Assembly: GCF_014898095.1 (NCBI RefSeq)
Contig: NZ_CP062946.1
Span: 868,001 to 932,000 of the forward strand
Length of the DNA stretch: 64,000 bases
Direction: 5' to 3'
Source: Thalassotalea sp. LPB0316
GTDB taxonomy: Bacteria > Pseudomonadota > Gammaproteobacteria > Enterobacterales > Alteromonadaceae
How positions within the stretch are numbered: the stretch's first letter is position 1; every line of letters begins with the position of its first letter. Below are positions 1 to 9,561 of the stretch, in pieces. A model generated the notes under the pieces. The model worked only from the letters and a program-made list of their open reading frames with translations. It had not been told where the DNA came from and made no database searches. The position numbers were made by a program, and so were the translations under genes.

Positions 1-1
1 G

Positions 2-748
2 TTAATCAATCCTAACCTATCTAATCAACACCCTGAGTATATCGAAAAGCAATTAAACCACTTTAAAGATGGTTCGCGTGAAAATGCAGCAATGAATCAA
101 GTTTCGATGAACCTAACTGAGCAAGATATTGCTGATTTAGGTGCGTATTTTAAAGATCCAGCTGTTAAAGCCGTTGCTCAAGCAAGTGGTTCTAAGTCTG
201 CGCCAGTGATTGTTTCTGGCGATGTTGCAAAAGGTAAGGCGCTATCAGGTACTTGTGTTGCATGTCATGGTGCAGATGGCAACTCGTTAGTTGCGATGTA
301 TCCGAAAATTGCTGGTCAGCACGAAGAGTACATTACCAATCAGTTAATGGACTTTAAATCAGGTGAGCGTGCCGACCCAATCATGGCAGGTATGGTTGCC
401 TCATTATCTGAAGAAGACATGAAAAATTTAGCGTCTTACTATGCGTCACAAAAAATGTCTGAAGGTACAGGAACAGACAACGAAAAAGGCCGTAAGTTAT
501 ACCTAAGCGGTGACGCAGCACGTGGTATTACAGCATGTACAGCTTGTCATGGTTATGATGGCGCAGGCATGGCTAAAGCTGGTTTCCCAAGCGTAGCTAA
601 CCAACACGTTGATTACTTAAAAGCACAGCTTACTAAGTTCCGTAGTCAAGACCGTGCAAATGATAGCAACAAGATGATGCGTAATATTGCGGTCCGCTTA
701 AAAGACGAAGATATTGAAGCGTTAGCACAATACATGTCGTCTTTATAA
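2..748 (+). CDS. Cytochrome c4-like multi-haem protein, 5' end missing
   Basis: The reading frame is open from the left edge, so the start and signal peptide lie outside the window. Two complete class I cytochrome c domains are visible, with haem-attachment motifs CVACH (near base 260) and CTACH (near base 540). Both have cytochrome c4 signatures such as 'KIAGQHEEYI' and 'SVANQHVDYL' followed by an axial-methionine region (MAGMV, MMRNI). Before them stands the C-terminal half of a third similar domain ('LSNQHPEYIEKQLNHF'), so the protein has at least three c4-type domains, whereas classical c4 has two. It is expected to be a periplasmic or membrane-attached electron carrier feeding a terminal oxidase; the exact partner cannot be told. 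A strong terminator follows. Confidence 0.85.
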   Translation, partial: LINPNLSNQHPEYIEKQLNHFKDGSRENAAMNQVSMNLTEQDIADLGAYFKDPAVKAVAQASGSKSAPVIVSGDVAKGKALSGTCVACHGADGNSLVAMYPKIAGQHEEYITNQLMDFKSGERADPIMAGMVASLSEEDMKNLASYYASQKMSEGTGTDNEKGRKLYLSGDAARGITACTACHGYDGAGMAKAGFPSVANQHVDYLKAQLTKFRSQDRANDSNKMMRNIAVRLKDEDIEALAQYMSSL

Positions 749-762
749 AACGCGCATTACCC

Positions 763-793
763 AAAAAAAAGCAGCTTAGGCTGCTTTTTTTGT
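763..793 (+). terminator. Rho-independent terminator after the cytochrome gene
   Basis: A run of A, then the stem GCAGC / GCTGC around a TTAG loop, then seven T. It starts 15 bases after the cytochrome stop and ends about 85 bases before the next gene. Confidence 0.85.
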
Positions 794-878
794 CTCTGGC
801 TTTTAGCAATTCGGTTTGCTATTTTGAATTTCCTTCATTTATTATTAAAGTATTCATACTGTTGTTAAGTAGCCATCT

Positions 879-1490
879 ATGAGCCACGAAAAACTCGCAT
901 GCCCTCGATGTGACGCACTATATCCTGCAATTAAGCTTGCTGATAAACAAATAGCGTTGTGCCCACGCTGTGGCTGTAAAATGGCCGAGGCAAAAGCTGA
1001 TTCGATTAATCGCACCCTAGCTATATCTCTTGCTGGCTTGCTGATGTTCATCCCCGGGATTTCTATGCCCATGGTCGGCGCAACGCTTGTTGGCCAGTAT
1101 GCTGAAGTTTCACTTATTGATTGCTTGTTTGTGTTACTGCGAAGCGAATTTTTTATTGTCGCACTTGGTTTGTTTTTGTTTACCATCGCCATTCCATTGA
1201 TTCGATTATTAACCGCGTTTTATATCTGCTTAGCGATAAAGCGCAATCGAGTTACCCATACCCATTTACAGTTTTTCCGCTCCTATCATTTTCTCGATAG
1301 TTGGGCGATGTTACATGTCTTCTTTTTAGGTATTAGTGTCGCTGTATACAAGTTAGCCGAATACGCCGACGTATCGTTAAATATAGGACTTGCGATGTTT
1401 ATCGGTTTATTACTGTGTTCAATTCTTACGCATTTAACGTTAGACCACCACACTGTGTGGCAAAAATTAGAGCAGTCGCCGAATGTCTAA
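879..1490 (+). CDS. PqiA/LetA-family membrane protein, first half-size copy
   Basis: This 203-residue protein has an N-terminal zinc-ribbon-like pair CPRC (residues 8-11) and CPRC (28-31). About four hydrophobic segments of the PqiA domain follow, with the conserved 'MFIPGISMP' and 'LDSWAMLHVF' blocks. In E. coli the partner of the MCE protein LetB is LetA, one protein of about 430 residues containing two such domains. Here each domain is a separate gene, and this one overlaps the next by 8 bases. The role inferred from the family is an inner-membrane component of a lipid-transport system between inner and outer membranes. Function rests on family and operon context. Confidence 0.85.
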   Translation: MSHEKLACPRCDALYPAIKLADKQIALCPRCGCKMAEAKADSINRTLAISLAGLLMFIPGISMPMVGATLVGQYAEVSLIDCLFVLLRSEFFIVALGLFLFTIAIPLIRLLTAFYICLAIKRNRVTHTHLQFFRSYHFLDSWAMLHVFFLGISVAVYKLAEYADVSLNIGLAMFIGLLLCSILTHLTLDHHTVWQKLEQSPNV

Positions 1491-2094
1491 TACGGTTCAT
1501 AAACACGGGTTAGCACGCTGTCCGAGATGCCATAAACTTCAACCTCGACTTGAAAACTATATGCGTTGTAGCCGCTGTCATGGTTATTTTTATCAACGTC
1601 ATCCACGCAGTTTACAGTATACATTGGCTTGGACAATTACCGCGCTAATCATGTTTATCCCTGCCAATTATTTTCCCATCATGATTTATTATGAGTTTGG
1701 CGTGCCAGACCCAATGACAATCTTAGAAGGTATCAACTCGTTAATTAACAACGATATGTTGCCCATTGCGTTTATTGTTTTTACCGCGAGCTTCTTTGTG
1801 CCATTAGCAAAATTGTTTGGCCTTTTGTTTTTGGTTTTGGCTACGTATCAAAAAGTTACATTTTCGCCAGTATATTCTGGCAAAATATACCGAATTGTTG
1901 ACTCTTTAGGCCCTTGGTCTATGTTAGATGTGTTTGTCGTTGCGCTTTCAGGAGCTTTAGTTAAATTTGGTATTTTTACCGACGTTCAGCCTGCTTCTGG
2001 TGCGACATATTTTACCCTCATGGTAGTGTTTAGTATGTTTGCGGCGCACAGTTTCGATCCTCGCTTACTTTGGGACAAAAAGAATAATGACTGA
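1483..2094 (+). CDS. PqiA/LetA-family membrane protein, second half-size copy
   Basis: The second 203-residue PqiA-domain protein carries CPRC and CSRC cysteine pairs near the N terminus (about residues 13-16 and 29-32). Four hydrophobic segments follow, with 'MFIPANYFPIM' and 'LGPWSMLDVF' matching the blocks in the preceding gene. It begins inside the end of that gene and overlaps the start of the MCE gene, so all three are probably translated as a coupled unit. The two half-size proteins together correspond to the two halves of E. coli LetA/PqiA and probably form a heterodimer; that pairing is inferred. Confidence 0.85.
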   Translation: MSNTVHKHGLARCPRCHKLQPRLENYMRCSRCHGYFYQRHPRSLQYTLAWTITALIMFIPANYFPIMIYYEFGVPDPMTILEGINSLINNDMLPIAFIVFTASFFVPLAKLFGLLFLVLATYQKVTFSPVYSGKIYRIVDSLGPWSMLDVFVVALSGALVKFGIFTDVQPASGATYFTLMVVFSMFAAHSFDPRLLWDKKNND

Positions 2095-5092
2095 TCAATC
2101 TGCTACTGTGGTAAACCGTAATAGTATTTCTGCGATCTGGCTTGTACCATTTATTGCTTTTATTTTTGTTGGTTGGTTGTTAGTGAAGTCTGCCGCTAAC
2201 CAAGGGGTATTTATTACCATTGAATTTGAAAGCGCTAACGGTATTGAGGTTGGTCGTACAGAGGTTAGGTACCGTGGTTTAACGGCAGGTAAGGTCACTA
2301 ATATCACTGTTTCAGATAGTTTAAAAAGTGTTATTGTTGAAGTTGAAATGATAGGTTCAACCGCCGAAGCACTCACTGAAAATACGCAATTCTGGTTTGT
2401 CACCGCTGATGTTTCTCTTCAAGGGATCAAAGGGCTTGATACCTTGATTTCAGGTAGCTATATCAACATGAAACCTGATCTTACCGGTGAAGGTAAGGCT
2501 AAAAGAAAATTTATTGGCTTAACTGAGCAACCACCTTTAGATACGAGTACACCGGGTTTACATATAAAACTAGCTGCTGATACCTTGGGCTCCGTTGAGA
2601 AAAACTCGCCTGTAACCTTTAAGCAACTCACTGTTGGTTATGTCTCGGGCTATCGTTATGTTCAACAAACAAACCAAGTTGAGATTGACGTCTTTATTGA
2701 GCACGAATTTATGCATTTAGTTAATGCTTCCTCGCGCTTTTGGAATGCCAGTGGTGTTGACGTTTCAGGCTCGATTAGCGACGGAATAAAAGTCAGAACA
2801 GAGTCTTTAGCGTCGATAATTTCTGGCGGTATTGCGTTCGATCACGATAGTCAAAGCAAGAATATCTCGCCCGTAGAAAGTGGTCATAATTTTGTCTTAC
2901 ACCGAGATTTTGATACTGCCAAATTGGGCTATGAAATTGAGCTTAATTTTGCTTGGGATTCAGGTATTGAAAAGGGCGCTCCTATTGTATATCACGGCAT
3001 GAGTATCGGTCGTGTCGATGAAATTACAGCGATTGATGCAACAAACCATATGCTGACCGCGAAAGCCAAAATGAATCCGCGGATAGCACCATTCTTAACC
3101 GATGAAAGCCAATTTTATGTCGTTACACCAAATATTGATTTAGGCGGTGAAACCAATGTAAGTAGTTTGATAAAAGGCGCTCACCTGAGTGTTGTATTGT
3201 CTGAAGATGGCGAACTGGCTAATGCTTATAATGTGCTAAGTAAAAAACCACCTTTGTCATATAAAGAGCCAGGCGTTCATCTAGTTTTAAAGGCTAAAGA
3301 GTTAAAGTCAGTCAATGTTGGCTCCGGTGTTTTTTACAAAGACCAAAAGGTAGGTAATGTTCAGTCGATAGCACCCAATGGCCACGATAGCTTTGAACTT
3401 GGCATTTTTATCGAGCCCGACTACGCTCAGTATGTCACGGAAGATAGTCGTTTTTGGCATGCTAGCGGCCTTAAAGTTTCTGCCGGACTCCAGGGGCTGT
3501 CAATTGAAACACCAGCGATTCAAGCATTACTCAAAGGCGGTATAGCTTTTGACCATGGCAAGTTAGAGGGTGAACAAACGCCTGAGAATGGCAGTGAATT
3601 TATGCTGTTCGATAATCGAAACATTGCTAAACAACGACTTGGTTTGACATTAGCGTTTGCACCCCAAATGAAGGATGTAAAGCCGGCAATGCGCGTTATT
3701 TATCAAGATGTCGAAATAGGCTCGGTTCATCATACCTCGACAGATGGTAAAGTGTCTTATGCCCAAGTTGGCTTGCTGCCCGAATATGAATTTTTACTGA
3801 CAGAAAATAGCCAGTTTTTCGTGATTGAACCTGAAATTTCACTTTCGGGTATTACCGATACTACAGCGCTATTTGGCGGTGCTTATATCAGTTTATATGC
3901 CGGAGACGGGCAGGCTAAAAACCAGTTTGTTTTGAGCCAACAGCCTCCGAAAAAACCATTACACGCTGAAGGCTTGCAGTTAGTGTTAAAAGCCGAGCAT
4001 GGCGGTGGTATTAATCGCAACAGTAAAATTAGTTATCGCGGCATTCAGGTCGGTCAAATTGACCATGTTGCATTGAGTGAAGACCCGAGTTTAGTGGATT
4101 TACATATTACCATTGATGAGGAATACCAAGGCTTAGTTAGTCCATTTACCCGTTTTTATAATGCCAGCGGTGTTAACGTTAGCGGTAATTTAAGTCAATT
4201 TAAAGTGCAAACAGAAACTTTAGATACGGTATTAAAGGGCGGTATTAGCTTTTACAACCCTGAAGTAACATTAACCGAGCCATTGCCTGTTGAAGAGGGC
4301 AGTAGCTTTGAGCTATTTGCCGATCAGCAATTAGCACAATCAGCGGGTAAGGCCATTTCGATTTATTTTAAAGACTTTGCAGATCTCAAGCCGAGCATGG
4401 ATATTACCTATCGCGGCCAACAAGTCGGTCAAATCACTAAATTAGTCTTTGATAAAGAGGGCGTAGGTGCAACTGCCGTCGGCTTCTTGAACGAATTGGG
4501 CAAGGGCCTAGCGCTCGAAGGTAGTCAATTTTGGTTTGCAAGACCACGAGTTGGACTAGTGGGCAATAAAAACTTCGAAGCCATTATTAGTGGTGGTGCC
4601 ATTGCTATGATGCCAGGCAGTGGCGAGCCGAAACAAAACTTCGTCGCTAAATCGTATGAGCCGGCGCTTAAATCAAAGCCCTATGGCTTAAATATCACAC
4701 TAGCGACAAAATATTTAGCATCGGTTCGTGTGGGTAATCCGGTTTTATATCGTCAGGTCAAAGTGGGTGAGGTGATTGGTGTTGAATTAGCCGATACTGC
4801 TGATAGCGTGCTTATTTATGTCAATATTGCAGAGCGTTACGCGCCGTTAGTAACAGCTAATAGCCAGTTTTGGAATGCTAGTGGTATTGAGTTTGATGGC
4901 GGCTTATTTAGCGGCGTATCAGTTAAAGCCAGCTCGATTGAAACCTTAATGGCTGGCGGGATTTCATTTGCTACGCCAAGTGATGAGAGCTTAGATAGCG
5001 ACGTAACAACAACCGTCTTTACCTTACACGAAGGGCCACAAGAAAAATGGCTAAATTGGCAACCTCAAATTAGCCTAGCGAAAGAGGACTAG
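2087..5092 (+). CDS. LetB-like MCE-repeat lipid-transport protein with eight MCE domains
   Basis: The start is taken at ATG 2087 (MTDQSATVV), overlapping the upstream stop, because residues read further upstream lie inside the previous gene. The protein is about 1001 residues with one N-terminal membrane anchor (about residues 15-35). It then has eight MCE domains beginning near residues 39, 156, 280, 395, 517, 628, 753 and 866. Each opens with a pattern like 'G-x-I/L-x-L-x-F...G-x-x-V-x-Y-R-G-x-x-V-G'. E. coli LetB has seven such domains stacked as a periplasm-spanning tube; PqiB has three. It is expected to carry phospholipid through the periplasm with the two PqiA-domain proteins encoded just before it. 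Downstream is a convergent gene 15 bases away. Confidence 0.9.
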   Translation: MTDQSATVVNRNSISAIWLVPFIAFIFVGWLLVKSAANQGVFITIEFESANGIEVGRTEVRYRGLTAGKVTNITVSDSLKSVIVEVEMIGSTAEALTENTQFWFVTADVSLQGIKGLDTLISGSYINMKPDLTGEGKAKRKFIGLTEQPPLDTSTPGLHIKLAADTLGSVEKNSPVTFKQLTVGYVSGYRYVQQTNQVEIDVFIEHEFMHLVNASSRFWNASGVDVSGSISDGIKVRTESLASIISGGIAFDHDSQSKNISPVESGHNFVLHRDFDTAKLGYEIELNFAWDSGIEKGAPIVYHGMSIGRVDEITAIDATNHMLTAKAKMNPRIAPFLTDESQFYVVTPNIDLGGETNVSSLIKGAHLSVVLSEDGELANAYNVLSKKPPLSYKEPGVHLVLKAKELKSVNVGSGVFYKDQKVGNVQSIAPNGHDSFELGIFIEPDYAQYVTEDSRFWHASGLKVSAGLQGLSIETPAIQALLKGGIAFDHGKLEGEQTPENGSEFMLFDNRNIAKQRLGLTLAFAPQMKDVKPAMRVIYQDVEIGSVHHTSTDGKVSYAQVGLLPEYEFLLTENSQFFVIEPEISLSGITDTTALFGGAYISLYAGDGQAKNQFVLSQQPPKKPLHAEGLQLVLKAEHGGGINRNSKISYRGIQVGQIDHVALSEDPSLVDLHITIDEEYQGLVSPFTRFYNASGVNVSGNLSQFKVQTETLDTVLKGGISFYNPEVTLTEPLPVEEGSSFELFADQQLAQSAGKAISIYFKDFADLKPSMDITYRGQQVGQITKLVFDKEGVGATAVGFLNELGKGLALEGSQFWFARPRVGLVGNKNFEAIISGGAIAMMPGSGEPKQNFVAKSYEPALKSKPYGLNITLATKYLASVRVGNPVLYRQVKVGEVIGVELADTADSVLIYVNIAERYAPLVTANSQFWNASGIEFDGGLFSGVSVKASSIETLMAGGISFATPSDESLDSDVTTTVFTLHEGPQEKWLNWQPQISLAKED

Positions 5093-5107
5093 GCTAGTCT
5101 AACCGCG

Positions 5108-6112
5108 TTATTGGCTGCGAATGATAAACTCGTCGTCCAACACTTGGTTGCTCAATAATGTTTGCAAGTTGTTAATAGTAGTACGTGCTATGGTATTTAA
5201 GGCTTCGGAGGTAAAAAAGCCTTGATGACCAGTGATCATAACATTGTTAAATGCAGTGAGTCGTTGGAAGACATCGTCTTGAATAATCTCTTCTGATAAG
5301 TCTTCGAAAAATAAACCGCTTTCAAGTTCGTATACATCGAGGCCAAGATAGCCAATTTGGCCGCTTTTTAATCCTTGAGTAACGGCTTTGGTGTCTATTA
5401 ACGCGCCTCGGCTAGTATTAATAATCATGACGCCCTTTTTCATGTTATTAACCGCAGATTCATCAATAATGTGGTAGGTTGGAGGCAATAAAGGGCAGTG
5501 CAAACTGATAATATCTGATTGTTGGAACAACTCATTCAGATCGATGTATTTGGCACCCAATGCTATTGCTTCAGGGTTTTGTACGGGGTCCGAACAAATA
5601 ATATGGCAACCAAATCCTTTTAAAATTTTTAACGTCGCTATACCGATATTTCCGGTGCCGATAAGGCCGACAGTTTTTTGGTAAAGGTTAAAGCCCATTA
5701 AACCGTCTAAAGCAAAATTCCCTTCTCGAATCCTGTTATAGGCTTTATGGAATTTGCGGCTTAAGGTTAACATTAAGCCTACAGTGTGTTCGGCAACGGC
5801 TTCGGGTGAATATTCTGGTACGCGGCAAATGGTAAAGCCAAGCTCATCAGCGGCTTTAATATCGACATTGTTGTAACCAGCACAACGAAGGGCAATAACC
5901 GTAATATTAAAGCTTTTAAGTTTCTCTAAAATGGTTCTGTTGGCTTCGTCATTAACGAAAATACAGATAGCGTCAAACCCTTGCGCTAAATGAACCGTTT
6001 CTTCAGAAAGTGCCGACTCGAAGAATGTAAACGCCAGCGGCGAACTCTCTATATGAGAGTCGGCAATTATACGATCATACTTTTTACTACTAAAAACAGC
6101 GACTTTATTCAT
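5108..6112 (-). CDS. ldhA: D-lactate dehydrogenase (fermentative, 2-hydroxyacid dehydrogenase family)
   Basis: This 334-residue protein matches the usual length of NAD-dependent D-lactate dehydrogenase LdhA (329 in E. coli). It shows the nucleotide-binding motif GTGNIG near residue 152, the substrate-binding arginine in 'NTSRGALI', the catalytic glutamate in 'LDVYELE' and the catalytic histidine in 'ITGHQGFFT'. The extra loop 'ESGLFFED' is typical of the lactate branch. It reduces pyruvate to D-lactate in the cytoplasm. It is a single gene, convergent with the MCE operon. Confidence 0.9.
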   Translation of the reverse strand: MNKVAVFSSKKYDRIIADSHIESSPLAFTFFESALSEETVHLAQGFDAICIFVNDEANRTILEKLKSFNITVIALRCAGYNNVDIKAADELGFTICRVPEYSPEAVAEHTVGLMLTLSRKFHKAYNRIREGNFALDGLMGFNLYQKTVGLIGTGNIGIATLKILKGFGCHIICSDPVQNPEAIALGAKYIDLNELFQQSDIISLHCPLLPPTYHIIDESAVNNMKKGVMIINTSRGALIDTKAVTQGLKSGQIGYLGLDVYELESGLFFEDLSEEIIQDDVFQRLTAFNNVMITGHQGFFTSEALNTIARTTINNLQTLLSNQVLDDEFIIRSQ

Positions 6113-6182
6113 TACACTTCACATCCCTGGCTAGTTTTAATGCTAATTTATCACAAGTATTATGAGAACCTGTTAGCTATTG

Positions 6183-7724
6183 TTAGCGAAATGTTGCACT
6201 CAAATGTTCAATATCTTCAACGCTTTTGCTCACCGCTTTACCATTTTCATGTACCGACATTGCAATATCTTTGTTTTGTTGAGAGATGTCGGCGATATTA
6301 TTAACACGAACATTGAGATTGTGAGCGACACTTGCTTGTTCGTCCGTTGACGAAGAAACATCTTGTGCGACACTGCTTACTTGATCGACAAGTCTAATAA
6401 CTTCGTCCATTGCTATGGTTGCTTGGGTTGATTCTTCATTACAAGCATCAACATTATCTTTGCTTTGCTGCATGGTTTTACTCCAGTGGCTGATCGTCGA
6501 TTGGAGTTCGCGCACTGATACTTGAATTTGCTCGGTAGCAGATTGAGTACGACTAGCTAATGTTCTCACCTCATCAGCAACAACAGCAAAACCACGACCC
6601 TGTTCACCAGCTCGGGCAGCTTCAATGGCGGCATTTAAAGCGAGCAGGTTGGTTTGATCGGCAATACCTTCAATTTCAGCCATAATCGTGGCAATTTGGT
6701 CGGCATCGGTAACTAAAGACTCTGCAACTGTTGCTGCTTGATCAACTTCATCCGCTAAACCACTAATGGTTTTTTTGTTGTCATTAATACTGTCTTTCGT
6801 TGTTGAACAAATGCGTTGCACGTTACTAACGTTCTCAAACACTACATTTGAATGGTTGCTCACTTCGCTGATACTGTTACTCATTTGTTCAATAGCACAC
6901 GCCAGTTCATTTAATTGGCTATTTTCTTCTACCAAGCCATTTAAACTTTGCTCTGCTGAGCTTGCTAGTTGATGCGATATACCAACTAAATTATGGCCGG
7001 CATCTTCGGCTCGCCCTAGTACGGTTCTAATTTTTGCAAACGATAACTTTTCAGGGTAGGAGAGTAATGCACGCAAGCCGTAACCGGAAAATAACCAGCG
7101 CGAGGGGCTGTCTACTTTGGCCTTTAGTTCTTGTACGTATTGCGGCAGACCAATTAATTCTTGATTAAAGGTTGCGAACAAACAAGCAGCAAATAGCACG
7201 GGCATAATCGCTGCTAGCAATGAGCCGCTAAAGGCATAAGTTAGACCAGAGAACACAAGTAGTGCGATAACGGATAATGCGTATTTTAGCGCGTAATTAA
7301 GGCTCAATTCATTAACGGACTTACCTGCATTTATCGCGTCATACAAGGCTTGGGCATCGCGTTTTTGTTGTTCGGTTGGGCAACAGCGCACTGATTGATA
7401 ACCAATGATTTCACTGCCCTCGTAAAGTGGTGTTACGTAGGCATCAACCCAGTAATAATCACCACTTTTACAGCGATTTTTTACCAACCCGCGCCAAGAG
7501 TCGCCGCGCTTTAGTTTTGTCCATAAGTCGGCAAAGGCAGCTTTTGGCATATCTGGATGACGCAAGATATTGTGTGGTTGACCAACGAGCTCCTCAGCTT
7601 GGTAGCCAGCAACACGACAAAAAACCTCATTAGCGTAGGTGATTGTGCCGTAGACATCAGTGGTTGAAACGAGTTGTTCATGTTGGGAAAAGACTACTTC
7701 GGTATTGGTCGTTTTAGTCATCAA
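6183..7724 (-). CDS. PAS-containing methyl-accepting chemotaxis protein (Aer-like)
   Basis: The 513-residue protein has an N-terminal PAS domain (about residues 15-120) with the Aer-type block '[18 protein letters not shown]'. Two close hydrophobic segments (about residues 145-190) follow, then a long methyl-accepting signalling domain. The hairpin tip reads '[18 protein letters not shown]' and continues with '[12 protein letters not shown]'. There is no large periplasmic sensor and no obvious HAMP domain, so the signal is probably sensed in the cytoplasm, as in the redox/oxygen sensor Aer. It should feed CheA/CheW; no chemotaxis genes are nearby. Whether it binds FAD or haem cannot be told. 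Confidence 0.88.
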   Translation of the reverse strand: MMTKTTNTEVVFSQHEQLVSTTDVYGTITYANEVFCRVAGYQAEELVGQPHNILRHPDMPKAAFADLWTKLKRGDSWRGLVKNRCKSGDYYWVDAYVTPLYEGSEIIGYQSVRCCPTEQQKRDAQALYDAINAGKSVNELSLNYALKYALSVIALLVFSGLTYAFSGSLLAAIMPVLFAACLFATFNQELIGLPQYVQELKAKVDSPSRWLFSGYGLRALLSYPEKLSFAKIRTVLGRAEDAGHNLVGISHQLASSAEQSLNGLVEENSQLNELACAIEQMSNSISEVSNHSNVVFENVSNVQRICSTTKDSINDNKKTISGLADEVDQAATVAESLVTDADQIATIMAEIEGIADQTNLLALNAAIEAARAGEQGRGFAVVADEVRTLASRTQSATEQIQVSVRELQSTISHWSKTMQQSKDNVDACNEESTQATIAMDEVIRLVDQVSSVAQDVSSSTDEQASVAHNLNVRVNNIADISQQNKDIAMSVHENGKAVSKSVEDIEHLSATFR

Positions 7725-7984
7725 TTTTTGCCTTCGGTATTCGCGGAATAAGGGGAAGCCCCTTCGAGTATAGTCATAAATCGGTAAAGAATATCGTTAA
7801 ATCAATTGTTAGTCACTTTTTTTGCTCAAGATAATAATCGTTTAATTCTTTATGTAAACAAAGAGTTAATTTGTGGTTTTTGAACTACACTGAGCGACGA
7901 AAAGCGTAATTTCATCTCGATTTTATTCATTTTCTTAAGCGTAGCATTTAGTCTGATAATGACAAAAACTAAATAGGGTATAAC

Positions 7985-9490
7985 ATGATTAAAAGGATTC
8001 AGGTTTTACTATTAACCGGTGTTTTTTGTTTTGCGGTTCAGGCGCAAAACTCACGTTTATTAGTCAGTGATGACGCAACGACGACAAACCACACTACGGT
8101 TATTCAAGGTAATAAGGTGCGTTACAGCGCGACGGTAGGTACTCAACCTGTTTGGGATGAAGAAGGTAATACGACAGCTAGCCTTTTTTATACTTATTAT
8201 CAGCGCACTGATATCAAAGACAGCGCTACGCGTCCGTTGCTTATTTCCTTTAATGGAGGGCCCGGCTCAGCGTCAGTTTGGATGCATATTGCCTATACGG
8301 GCCCGAAAGTACTCAATGTTGATGAGGAGGGCTATCCATTACAGCCTTATGGCGTGAAAACTAACCCTCATTCAGTATTAGATGTTGCTGACATTGTTTT
8401 TGTTAATCCTGTGAATACTGGATTCTCTCGAGTTTTAGCTGACAAAAATGGCAAAATGCCATCAAAAGAAGAGCAAAAGAAGGCTTTTTTTGGCGTTAAT
8501 GCTGATGTTGAATATTTGGCGGAATGGATATCGACCTTTGTTAGCAGGTACGAACGTTGGCGATCACCTAAGTATTTGATTGGCGAAAGCTATGGGACAA
8601 CACGTGTTTCTGGTTTGGCGTTAGAATTACAAAATCGTCAATGGATGTACCTAAACGGTGTTATTTTAGTGTCGCCAACAGATATCGGTATTGAGCGCAA
8701 GGGCCCAGTTAAAGCGGCTAATCGTTTACCGTATTTTGCCGCAACGGCTTGGTATCACAAGGCGTTATCAGAGCCTCTTCAATCAAAAGATTTATTCAGC
8801 TTATTAGACGAAGTTGAAGCGTTTACCATTAACCAATATTTACCGGCAATAGCCAAAGGTGGCTTCATTACTGAAGCTGAAAAGCAAGCTGTCGCTAAGC
8901 AGGTGGCGCTTTATTCAGGTTTATCAATTGATGAAGTTATGGGGTCAAACTTAACCATTGATACGGCATTTTTCTGGAAAGCGCTGTTAAGAGAGCGTCA
9001 GCAGACGGTTGGTCGTCTCGATTCGCGTTATTTGGGGATTGATAAGCAAAATGTCGGTGAGCGACCTGATTATTACGCCGAATTAACGTCATGGCTTCAT
9101 AGTTTTACTCCGGCGATTAATTACTATTTACGCGATGAATTAGGTTATAAAACCGATGTTAAATACAACATGTTTGGTCCCGTTAGACCTTGGGATCGCA
9201 GCAACGATAAAACAGGTGAAAATTTGCGCCAAGCCATGGCACAAAACCCGTTTTTAAATGTCATGATCCAAGCGGGTTATTACGATGGCGCGACCAACTA
9301 CTTTGATGCTAAGTACACCATGTGGCAATTAGATCCTAGCGGTAAAATGGCCGACCGTTTATCGTTTAAAGGCTATGAAAGTGGTCATATGATGTATTTA
9401 CGCGCGCCCGATCTAGACGCGGCGAATCAAGATATTCGCGAGTTTATTAAAGCGAGCCTGCCTGCAAAAAATCAACCCGCTAAGTACTAA
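7985..9490 (+). CDS. Exported serine carboxypeptidase-like protein, peptidase family S10
   Basis: A signal peptide (about residues 1-20, ending near 'VQAQN') is followed by an alpha/beta-hydrolase of family S10. 'FNGGPGSAS' forms the oxyanion region. The nucleophile is Ser202 in GESYG, the acid is probably Asp434 in 'YYDGATNY' and the base is His468 in 'ESGHMMY'. The length of 501 residues is normal for bacterial S10 proteins. It probably removes residues from peptide C termini in the periplasm or outside the cell; the substrate is unknown. It stands alone, with 260 bases of apparent promoter region before it and a hairpin after it. Confidence 0.88.
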   Translation: MIKRIQVLLLTGVFCFAVQAQNSRLLVSDDATTTNHTTVIQGNKVRYSATVGTQPVWDEEGNTTASLFYTYYQRTDIKDSATRPLLISFNGGPGSASVWMHIAYTGPKVLNVDEEGYPLQPYGVKTNPHSVLDVADIVFVNPVNTGFSRVLADKNGKMPSKEEQKKAFFGVNADVEYLAEWISTFVSRYERWRSPKYLIGESYGTTRVSGLALELQNRQWMYLNGVILVSPTDIGIERKGPVKAANRLPYFAATAWYHKALSEPLQSKDLFSLLDEVEAFTINQYLPAIAKGGFITEAEKQAVAKQVALYSGLSIDEVMGSNLTIDTAFFWKALLRERQQTVGRLDSRYLGIDKQNVGERPDYYAELTSWLHSFTPAINYYLRDELGYKTDVKYNMFGPVRPWDRSNDKTGENLRQAMAQNPFLNVMIQAGYYDGATNYFDAKYTMWQLDPSGKMADRLSFKGYESGHMMYLRAPDLDAANQDIREFIKASLPAKNQPAKY

Positions 9491-9507
9491 AGATAAAGCT
9501 AAAATGT

Positions 9508-9550
9508 TTGAAGGTGGCAAGGTGGGAAGTTATCTGCCTTACCGCCTTCA
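9508..9550. terminator. Hairpin between two convergent genes
   Basis: An imperfect inverted repeat of about 17 bases per arm (TTGAAGGTGGCAAGGTG at 9508 against CTGCCTTACCGCCTTCAA ending at 9551) sits between the S10 peptidase and the convergent mshQ-like gene. It could end transcription from both sides, but there is no long T run. Confidence 0.5.
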
Positions 9551-9561
9551 AGCATTGCTGT

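Noticed and set aside
2039..2086. Extra 16 residues before the MCE protein start
   Set aside because: They lie in another frame inside the PqiA-domain gene; the family start with the membrane anchor fits ATG 2087.
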